Positions 37,200 to 64,000 of a DNA stretch of 64,000 nt are shown here, piece after piece (position 1 is the first letter of the stretch; every line of letters starts with the position of its first letter). The notes under the pieces were generated by a model. It did not search any database. It worked only from the letters and a program-made list of their open reading frames with translations, and was not told where the DNA came from. The stretch lies in assembly GCF_042477335.2 (NCBI RefSeq), contig NC_091255.1:31164501-31228500 (forward strand), in the 5' to 3' direction. This DNA is from Ovis canadensis. Lineage: Eukaryota > Chordata > Mammalia > Artiodactyla > Bovidae. The position numbers and the translations under genes are program-made.

Positions 37200-38442
37200 T
37201 TCTAATTAACCCCCAATGCAACAGCCACAGAACATGGCCAGCCATGGCCCATCAGAGGCCAGAGGGACAGTTCCAGATGGCTCCCAGGGTGGAGTCAGGA
37301 TACAGAGCAACTGGTGTCCCTCAGTCTCAGGTCCTAGGATGGGCCTGATGGTCACAGAGCAGGCTCCCTGAGGTGTCTTCTCCTGGAAGAAGGTGACCAC
37401 TTCAGCCACTGTTGACTCAAGGGAGATGGTGGGCGTGGGGCCAGGCCGCATCCACACAGCGCCTGGAGAATGTTCTCTGAAGACCCCCAGGCCAAATTCT
37501 CCAGAATGTCTTGATTCCGGCTCCGCCTGCCCCCACTTCTAGGTCCCAGGGCAGAGAGAGAGGGCAGATCTCTGGCCAGTGACAGCAAGCGAGGATAGGG
37601 GCAGATGAGATGGACTGGACGTGGACCGCCCTGAGAAAGTTGTGGCCAAGCTCTTCTACCAACTGCCAGCCCTTCTCAGGAGGGCACGTTGCGGGCATGG
37701 AGCCCGAGCCATGAGCAGAAGCAAACGCTGGTGCAATCCTCTGCTCAGACCCTGGAACTTTCTGGGCTGGATTCCTCGAGCTGGGGGTGAAGGTGGGGGT
37801 ATGTGTGCGCTGTTGGTAGGACACACCTCAGCCTGTCCGCAACAACAGGAGGAGCCTGGATGGAGTGCTCCTCCATCCTGCCTACTTGGCCACTGGCTTC
37901 TGCTGAAAGCAGGGATCTCAGACCCTCTGCCCACCCCTCAAGGGGACAGGCAACAAGATGTCAAGACTCCTGGGACCCAGTGCTCTGTGTGCCAACCAGT
38001 CTCTGCAGCCTGTACAAATGGGAGCATCTCCCCCACCCAGGAAGCCTAAGGCCCAGGGCAGCGTGACAAGAATGCAGGCCTGTGCCAGATGGGGCATGTG
38101 CCTGGCAGGCCTGCCCGGGCGGGGCTGGAAGTGTGTGGGGAAAATTCAGAAGTGAGATGCGGGAGGGAGGGTCCTTCCCGCATCCAGGGGCCTGTCTCTA
38201 GATCTTCACTGTTGACAAACTAGCTGGTTTCACTCACACCTCAGCAACAAAAACCTGTATTTAAGGGGCCCATTCCAGAGATCTAGACTGAAGAGAGCAG
38301 AGGAGGGTGGACAGGGTCCCCCTCGGAGGTGGAGGATGCTGCTGCCTCCTCTGGGGTCTGGGCTGGGCCCCCGGCTCCTGGCAGTGCTGGGCAGAGCTGG
38401 CTGCCAGCTCCGGCCTCCGCCCTGGATTCACTCTAGCCTGGC
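37200..38442 (-). other. INPP5K: INPP5K 3' UTR (extent uncertain)
   Basis: The last INPP5K exon continues below the stop codon at 38443. No canonical AATAAA is visible on the minus strand in the next 1.2 kb. A variant signal AATACA (38261-38256) followed by a T/GT-rich stretch would give a short 3' UTR of about 200 bases. A longer form, ending near 37,200, would match the kilobase-scale UTR known in other mammals. The sequence alone does not decide. Confidence 0.45.
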
Positions 38443-56304
<17,862 letters not shown>

Positions 56305-56790
56305 CGTCCCCACGCAGTGGCCCGGCCGGCTTGAACCTCGTCGGTCCTGGCCCGATCGGCTCTCTGGGAAGCAGGTGCCGGTCCGCTCACACTCTGGATT
56401 GTTTTTCTTCCGGACTCCGACCCTCCGACTCGGCTTCCGTAAGAGGCGGGGCCGGGGCGCACGGAGGACTCTGGGTGGCGGGTCCGCAGGAAGAGGCAGG
56501 ACTCTCCAAGGAGCGCGAAACGGGGAAAGGCGGAGGGAAAGGGGCCTAGGGGACCGAGGACGTAAGAGAGGCGTGTCCCCCTATCAGCAGAACCCGACGC
56601 AACACTGCCCGGCCCGCGGGGCGCGGCGGCCTAGACTCCGCCCCCGAGGCTCCCAGGCTGCCCCGCGCGAGGCTGGCCGGGAGGGACTGTCTTCCGGCGG
56701 AAGTCGACGTCACGCCCTCCCCGGCGCGTCTGTTTTCACAAGCGCCGAGTGGGGTGTCTGTGTTCTAGGGCACTGATTTCTACAGGTTCC
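56305..56790 (-). promoter_or_regulatory. INPP5K: INPP5K CpG-island promoter
   Basis: TATA-less CpG-rich DNA lies directly upstream of the INPP5K start codon. An ETS-like CTTCCGG lies near 56,408, a near-palindromic paired ETS site CTTCCGGCGGAAG at 56691-56703, and a CRE-like GACGTCA at 56706-56712. The transcription start is inferred to be within about 56,330-56,420. Confidence 0.65.
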
Positions 56791-57549
56791 CAACGCCCGG
56801 AGGGGCAGAGGGCGATCCGGATGGGACGCAGCCAGCCACTGTACGGCCTGTAATCCACTCTTACCCCCCAGCTACAGGTAACCTCCCTCCTCTAGGCCAC
56901 TGAGCGCCTCCAGTTCTCCACTTCCAACGTTCAGGTGTTTTCCTCTTTCCAAACCCGTGCAGACTGTTACACCTCGGACATTTAAGGGCTTCTGGACTCA
57001 GAAAATAAGCCGTTGGTGAACGAAAAATAAGTCACTACCTCTATCTACGCCCAAACATGAAGATTATTTACTGTGCCAAAGATGATTTCCTTCAAATCAC
57101 TGATGCGTTAGTCTTTTTGGGGTGTGGGGCAGGACCGCGCATGGGATTGCTTTGAAGATCTGATGAGAACCATGACTCTCCCAAGAGAAATGCACGACAA
57201 TTTTACAAACAAGCTTCGTAAGGTTCAGACCCAGAAGCCAGGGTAAGAATTCCCTTAAATAAATGTTTTGCTTGGTAGGAAGGATGAAGGGAGATGTGGA
57301 GTAGGGGAGACAAAAGGAAGAAGCAAATACTACCAGTAGAACATGGCCCAGATACTTTCAGGTATGTGATGTTTTTCTAAGTAAAATGATGAGCGATTGT
57401 CTTAGTTTACAGAAATCCATGTGCCACAATTTCTAGAGGTATCTTGGATTTTTCTAATCCTTCCCTGGTAAAATGGGGGATGTCAGCAAGAGTTTGAGGA
57501 TATCTAAGTTGTAAAATGGACATGAGAACATCACCAATAAGCTGGACTC
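56791..57549. other. INPP5K-PITPNA intergenic gap
   Basis: Only about 1.2 kb separates the INPP5K start codon from the distal PITPNA poly(A) site. No repeat, exon or RNA gene is recognised. The PITPNA transcript therefore ends close to the INPP5K promoter on the same strand. Confidence 0.5.
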
Positions 57550-60500
57550 CAGACAGCTCTGTCTAGGATTTTATTAGACTGCTTTTTTTCCCCCAATATA
57601 CCTGTATTGGAAGATTGAGACAAAAAGGCACAAACTCACATTAAATAAACAAGGTAATCTAATCAGGTCTACAAAGTGTATTTTGTAAAAGTAGCACTAG
57701 GAACCAACCAAAATAAGTCAGGGAGTCCCAGCAGGGACTGTAAGAGAATTGGGGAAGATATACACGTGCCCACAATACTGACCCTGTCCCCTACGCCTCT
57801 CTGTGAGAAGGCCAGAGCCCAGCACCCCTCCTCCCCCCCAGAGGCACCGCTGCTTCCAACTGGGCCTGCGGCCCTGGAAATCCAGTGGAAGCAGCTGGTC
57901 TGAAGGGGCATGGCATATCCTCAAAGACTACCCTTGGAGCTAAGCCTTGCACCTGAAGCCCCTCTGAGTACTAGTCAGTTTGGGCAGGGTAAGAAGGGAA
58001 GGGAGGTACTTAAAAGGTATCATTGTCCAGCAGCGACACTCTCCACGGGGACAGAATAGTCCAGGCTCATCCCTCCTACGCTGACGTGGACTGGAGCCCC
58101 AGATCCAGCTGACCTCTGAAAATTCTAGTTCGGCTCACATGGATGCTGAGCTGGGGCAACTGGTGGAGGCGGGTGGAGCTAGAGAAAAGGCCCACAGAGA
58201 GCAAGCCCCGCTGCTCCCCAAGTTGGAGTGATATGTATGAATCTCAGAGAAGAACTGAAGGAAGGAGACCAACATCTGCTGACCCTCAAACCACGTAAAC
58301 AATAGTCTGTATCACTGCTTGCTTCTCCCAGGCTAACACACATCTGGACTTCACTTAGTTGATGAATGAAGGGAAAGCTTTAAGCACAAATATAATTACA
58401 CCTATTACAGAACTTGTAGGAAAACATTTACATTTTTCTCCAGTAGGAATGCCACTTCAACTTTCCCTGTCAAATACGACCAGCAGTTGGGCTGCTAATA
58501 AACCAACTGAATTGCCCCAGACCCATTACTATAGACCCCACAAGGTGTGGAGACTAAAAGGAAGGTGTGTTGGGGTATCTCGTGGTCCCAGAGGGGACTC
58601 AGTGAAGGCAGGAGCTAACCACGCTGAACCTGTCCCCCCAACCCCTTGCCCCAGGGGGCCACAGGGAAGCAGCCATCAGGAAGTCCCAGGCGTGACACTC
58701 CCTTATTGCACTTAGAAATCAGTAAGGCAAAACAAACTGACAAAAACCTAAGGACAGATCATCCCATTCTGCTTCTCGCTCCCCCAACAGAGATTTGGTC
58801 TCTCGTTAGCTTGAGTCACTGCACATTTGGCCAACAAACTTCACGAGGCTTGGGAGATGTCAAGTGACACCACGGCTATCTCAGATTCTCCCACCGGGAA
58901 GGCGTACTCCAGTGCTGCCAAGTCACAGGCAACTAGGAAACCCTCAGCAGCCTCTGCTCCTCCGCAGGCCTAGACTTTCACACCAGCCAACTTTGGTAGA
59001 ATTCGCCGCTGCGATCACTCCTGGCTCTCAATTGTCCAGGGCAGAACTCTGGGTGGGGGCAGGGCAAGCTGAGCTCTTGATCCCCAAATTCCTTTCTGGC
59101 CACTAGAGAGGAGGGGGGAACATGTTCTGGGAAAAAGCTTTCTGCATGCTTGTTTTGTGCAGCATGAAAAGATCAAGACCCCTTGTGTCCTGATCAGCCT
59201 CAGACAGAGGACAGGAATCTAAGAAAGCACAGAGAGGAAGGGGTTATTGCTGAGTGGCAGCACCAGCCCAAAAGGGAAGAAGAGTATGAACACAGAACTC
59301 CTGGGGATGGGGGCAGGGGCTGGGCACACTATTAGGTATACAGGGGCAGACTCAATTCTAAGGGCCACGCTGGACAGTCCCCTCCAGGTAGAGTTGACCC
59401 AGGCATATTACAGGCTCTGCAGAGATTCAGAGAGAGTGGGCAACAGGAGGGCCAAGGAGCCATAGGTATTTCTAAGACGAGTGACCAGAGATGCGATGCC
59501 TGGGGCAGGGGTTATCTGTTGTTTAATTTTCAAAACAGACTGGCTGGGCCTTGGGCACTTCCATGGTGCCTAGAGTACTCTTAACAGTGGGTTCCTGGGA
59601 GCAGAGATCAGAGTTACAAAGCCACATTGATGTTCTGTGGAACTGGGGGGGAAACAAATCTATTTCTGCCTCATCCCCTCTCCCTCTCCCCCTGTGAGCA
59701 CTCAAAATTGCAAAGACCTGCCCAGGAAGCCAAACATTTCAGTTTATCCCAAGATTGAAAACAAAGTAAATCATTTAAATCACCACATCACAAAAGGTAG
59801 CTATTTTCAAAGACTAAAAATGTCACTTGGAAATAAAGGGGGGGTGGGGAGGGCACACAGAAATGGGTCAAGAACACAATGGTTGGAGAGGGAGGCGCTG
59901 TAAATACAGCCGCCTACAACGCCACACATCTCAGAGGGGCAGGTTCCCGCTCACACGGGCTGCATAATACCAGACGGTCTATTTGTTCACAACAGTAAAG
60001 GGCATCTAGAATTAGCTACGGTAAGGGGTCAGAGTTGCCTGAAGAATGGGCACAGAAGGCTGCGTCCGGAGATGGCCTGTCACTCGGGAGCGTGGAGCTG
60101 CTGGGCCTTCCTGTTGACCACTGTCTTGCAAAACTGGAAGAGAAAGAAAACAGAAACACTAAACCATGGACGGGGAATTACAAAAGGAGGAAGGACGCCA
60201 GTGGAGGGTGGGGGGTGAGGCCAACACCCATCCTGTCCTACACTTTCATCTCCCTGAAGTTCTCCTCAAGCGTGTGGGGCAGGAAACGCAGAGGTTTGCA
60301 GCACAGCGGCTGAGTCCCGCCCCTACCCCTGTGCTAGGCAGCCAGATTTTATTGGATAACATTATTTTTCCTCAGAGCCAGATGGGGAGCAGGGCCAGCC
60401 AGGCCTTTCGTTCTGTGCCTAAGCCCCTCTGAGCTGCTGGAGTAAGAGCAAGTCTGGAGGCTCTGGGAGCTGACAGAAGGAAGGATCTTGGGAAGGGGTA

Positions 60501-61080
60501 ACCACGTGCAACAAGGGACATCCCAACCTGGTCCTATGGCCTGGGCAGAAATACTCTCCCAGTACCTGAAAGGTGCTGTTTCCGATGGGGACAGTCTGGG
60601 ATCAGAGGGTACAGAGAGGAAGGAAATGAAGCACCAGACCCAATGAGGACCACTAGGAAAAGCTGTCTGGCCAGCAAATTTTCCAAGGGCGGGGCAGGGA
60701 ATGGCTCTGGTCCAGGGGGTAAAGGAGCAACCAGAAGACCAGCTTCCACTTGAAATGGCTCCCCTCACGGGAGGAAGAGTAATTAGGTGCAGATAAGCTT
60801 TGATTCTCATCCATCCGCTGCCCCCTCCCCAGCCCCACGTCCCACCACCCTGCCCGTCTCTAGTGGATTTGTATCCAGTTGCATGGATCCCTGAAATGTC
60901 TTGAAAGCCATCATCTCCTTCAGTGGAAGCCCGAGAGCTCTCCAGCACCACAACCATCATTACGACTAGAGGGCAGGATGAGCAAAGAAGCGAAGACCCA
61001 GACTGATGACTGATTTTGGCGTCTGTGATGCGCTCAGTGAGAAACTTGGTACATACGGTGCAGGAGGGGGAGGAGTGGCT
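57550..61080 (-). other. PITPNA: PITPNA 3' UTR with serial poly(A) signals
   Basis: Below the PITPNA stop codon, about 3.5 kb of mostly unique sequence follows. On the minus strand, candidate poly(A) signals are AATAAA at 60353-60348, ATTAAA at 59527-59522 and AATAAA at 57575-57570. The last sits before a sharp change to the INPP5K upstream region. Use of all three would give 3' UTRs of roughly 0.75, 1.6 and 3.5 kb. No ruminant SINE was recognised within this interval, unlike the flanking introns, which suggests selection against insertions. Confidence 0.7.
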
Positions 61081-61125
61081 TTAGTCATCTGCCGTCATGC
61101 CTTTCACTGGGTCCTTTTGTCTCAT
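61081..61125 (-). CDS. PITPNA: Phosphatidylinositol transfer protein alpha, last coding exon (C-terminal 14 residues)
   Basis: After the acceptor TTCTGTTGCAG the exon reads MRQKDPVKGMTADD and stops with TAA at 61083-61081. This is the exact C-terminus of mammalian PITPNA (residues 257-270). PITPNA is the soluble protein that exchanges phosphatidylinositol and phosphatidylcholine between membranes and feeds phosphoinositide synthesis. The C-terminal tail covers the lipid-binding cavity in the closed form. The upstream exons, including the WVDLTMDD helix, are not found before 64,000 and must lie beyond the right edge. Confidence 0.95.
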   Translation of the reverse strand: MRQKDPVKGMTADD

Positions 61126-64000
61126 CTGCAACAGAAGAAAACAGGAGAAATGGGAGGTGTCTGCTGCTGCTGGAACTCCACCACAGGCACAAATTCCTCC
61201 TCCTCAAGCCTGCCAGCGGATAGTAGAGCATGTATTTTGCGCACAAAGCAAATCGGAAGAATTGAATTCTGCGTACACAGGGCCAATGCCACAGTTTACA
61301 GCTCTGTCACTGGTCCCACCACCCATGATTTCTAGTTCTCTCCCCTGCGTCTCAGTGTTGGGGTTTAGTTCTTAGGCTCCTCTCTTTCACTCATTCAACA
61401 AATATTTATGAAGCATCTTTTTTTTGGCAAGGCACAGATCCCAGCCTGAAGATTCAACCATGAACCAAAACAGACCAAGTTTCTTCTCAGGGAGCTTACA
61501 TTCTGGGACAAAGTAAGGGGAGGACAGAGAAACTAATCCACGTCAGATGGGGCTGCAGGTTGCTGGGGTGGAGAATGGCTCTGGGGAGATGCTGTTTTAT
61601 GAGATGCCTGGGGAAGGCCTCTCTGATAAGTGACGTCAGAGACCTGAAGGAAGTGAGGCAGGAAATCCTGTGGGTACTGGGGCGGCGGCAGGGAACATTT
61701 CAGGCAGAGGGAATAGCAATTCCCTTTCCTGGGCTCTGCTTAGAGGCTTCGCCTGGGACTTGCATGTTTCCAGGGCGGGGGTGTGTGTGTGTGTGTGTGT
61801 GCGCGTGCAGGTTCCATCCCTGGTTGGGGAGAACCCCACATGCTGTGTGACATGGCAAAAAAAAAAAGAGGCTCTGGCCAGTCTGCCCAGTCAGCCAAGT
61901 GGGCACAGGGATGGAGAGTGCAGGTAGCAGATCTCAGCTTGGCAGAAGTGCGAGGCTGCTGGAGAACAGGACAGGGTCTTCTCTGGGAGCACCGAGTGGT
62001 CCCTGTCCCCAGCACCTTTCAACAGCACTGGACACAACTTCTTGCTGGGAACACCGTGCGGGCGATTGCTATCAAATCCTTTCCAACTTGAAAACAGGTT
62101 CTAATTGCAGGATGTCTATAATATGTCTATTATAACTTCCCATCAGACATGTCTTCACTGTCCATGAATTTTCTGCACCAGGTTCAATCTTTACTCATTC
62201 AACAACTTTTGAGCCCCTCAGAGCATAAGCGCTGGAATCAGACTGCCTGGATCGCATTCTGGCTTCATCACTAAATTGTGACCTTGAACAAGTTACTTCA
62301 CTGCTAAGCCTCAATTTCTGTAATAATAAAAATAGAGATAATAACAGACACTACATATGTCATGGGGTTGTAGTGAAGGTTAAGATATTCAGGGAGAGTA
62401 CTTAGCACAGAGGAGTGCTTGGAACACTGTACCTGTTATCAGCCCTGTTATGTCTTTGTTCTAAATAGCATGGCAAACAGGCCATGTGTGCGCGTAACAC
62501 TCAAGAAGCTGCACGTTTAAGCTACAGCCTACTCAGTTGTGCTTTATTCACTAGACTTTCAGCCACATTATTCAGAGACTCTATCTCATCAGTAGTAGCT
62601 CTCCACTGGGAAACATCTTTGAATATACTTCCCGCCACAGTTCAAACCCACGACCATTGTTTACCGCGCCCATCCCCCCCCCAACTATTATAAATCATTG
62701 AGCCCACATGGAACCTGAACATGAGAAAAACATCCTCCTGGTCCTCCCCAGAGGTTCCGATAGTCACTCCCTACTGATAATGATTACTGTGATTATATCT
62801 AAGCTCGTAGCTCGGTCTTTCAGGCTATAGTTTTCTCAAAATCTTTTTCTTTCCTTGGCTGTGCTGAGCCGCTTGTGAGATCTTAGTTCCTTCACCAGGG
62901 ACTGAACCCGAAGCCACAGCAGTGACAGTTCCTAGCTCCCTCTTGGAATGCCTCTTCCCTGTAGATTTTGCTCAAAAGTCACTTTCCTGAATGGTAGCTT
63001 TAAATTTGTATTGCTCCTATAACTTCAGTTATCCATAGTAATTAATATATTACTTTATAAGAGCTTAACAAACTCGATTTTTCTTGAGTCAAATTTTTTA
63101 AAAGACAGAAAGTTACCCTTGTGGTGTGAGGTTGGAATTGGAAGTATTTGTGTGAACATAATAGATCAGAGAGATTTAAAATCCCTCCTCCTACGAGGTC
63201 TGGGGTCAGCAGCACCCCAAGAGTGATGACCACACCCAGGTGAACAAAGGTAACTTCACCGGGACTGGACAAGGAGGACAGTCTGTGATCCTTTGGTCTG
63301 AAATACAGACGCTGGATCTAATCATGCAGAAGCACTGGACTAACCCCAACTGAAACACCGTCTACAAGATGACTAGCCTATCACCTCCACGAATGTCAAG
63401 GTCATGGAACTCCCAGAAAACAGAGGTTGCGCCAGACTGAGACTAGAGGGTGCTCTGGTGGATGCTGTTTTATCCTTTTCTTCGTATTCTTGTCATTTTC
63501 ATTAAGTTTGAAACTCTTTCAGAAAACAACAACAAAAAAGAAACTCCTTCAAAATAATTACAAACCCCCCACCCCACCCCCCAAACCAAAACTGGGAACG
63601 TCCCTGGTGGTGCAGTGACTAGGACTCCATGCAGGGGACCTGGGTTCGATCCTTGGTCAGGAAGCTAGATCCCACATGCCACAACTAAAGATCTGGAGTG
63701 CCCACAACTTAAGACCCAGCACAGCCAGCCAAATAAATAAATGTGAAAGAAGACAGAAATGGGCTCATTACATATCTGCTCACTAATGACCATTCACGTA
63801 CATTTTCAATAATCAAAGAGGCTAAGGTTTAGTATCATGCGAGCAAAGCTCTTTGGGTCTCAAGCAGATACCTGTAGACCCTGAGAGCTCACTGCCTGAC
63901 TTGAATTTACTAACGCAAAGCCAGGTCCTGTTCTCCTATTTCTTGAAATAAAATGCAACTTCCTATCAGGAAACACGATAGCTTCCTTTACTCTCAAAGA
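61126..64000 (-). other. PITPNA: Last intron of PITPNA, with repeats
   Basis: No exon is recognised. The stretch 61,380-61,720 resembles a common ancient dispersed repeat of unassigned family. A GT microsatellite (61,779-61,801) abuts a CHR-type fragment ending in an A run (61,805-61,868). A well-preserved plus-strand MIR lies at 62,225-62,445 (GACCTTGAACAAGTTACTTC, GCTAAGCCTCAATTTCTG). CHR-type SINEs lie at about 62,830-62,945 (minus) and 63,596-63,748 (plus). Confidence 0.6.

Overview
This is a gene-dense stretch of a ruminant nuclear genome, most likely a bovid. Coding exons match the mammalian CRK, MYO1C, INPP5K and PITPNA proteins in the order known from human 17p13.3. The interspersed repeats are ruminant-type: Bov-tA and Bov-A2 SINEs, BovB (RTE) LINE ends, CHR-type tRNA SINEs and a ruminant-type L1 tail. 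I cannot tell the species (cattle, bison, sheep or goat would all fit). All four genes lie on the minus strand, so transcription runs from high to low coordinates.

Layout. (1) 1-650: first coding exon and CpG promoter of CRK; the rest of the gene lies off the left edge. (2) About 650-10,935: intergenic, mostly repeats, including a RABGGTB processed pseudogene (6,287-7,775) inserted into a BovB LINE, and an L1 inserted into an older L1 tail. (3) 10,940-34,754: complete MYO1C. I placed 31 coding exons for the shared body, all with GT-AG junctions, giving exactly 1028 codons plus a stop. Two alternative first coding exons are also present: the nuclear myosin I exon at 28.3 kb and the isoform-a exon at 34.7 kb. 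(4) 37.2-56.3 kb: complete INPP5K, 12 coding exons, 449 codons plus a stop. (5) 57.55-61.125 kb and onward: last coding exon and a long 3' UTR of PITPNA; the remaining exons lie off the right edge.

Functionally this is a set of adaptor, membrane-motor and phosphoinositide genes. CRK is an SH2/SH3 adaptor. MYO1C is a single-headed myosin whose tail binds PI(4,5)P2. INPP5K is a 5-phosphatase acting on PI(4,5)P2 and PI(3,4,5)P3. PITPNA carries phosphatidylinositol between membranes. They share a neighbourhood and a lipid theme, but nothing in the sequence shows common regulation.

I found no undescribed defence system, operon, CRISPR array or novel pathway, and no retroviral or LTR element that I could name with confidence. 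The observations most worth a second look are a tandem duplication carrying the splice donor of MYO1C exon 1a, a possible fourth in-frame MYO1C N-terminus in the 33.6-kb CpG island, the nested RABGGTB/BovB insertion, and serial poly(A) signals in the PITPNA 3' UTR.
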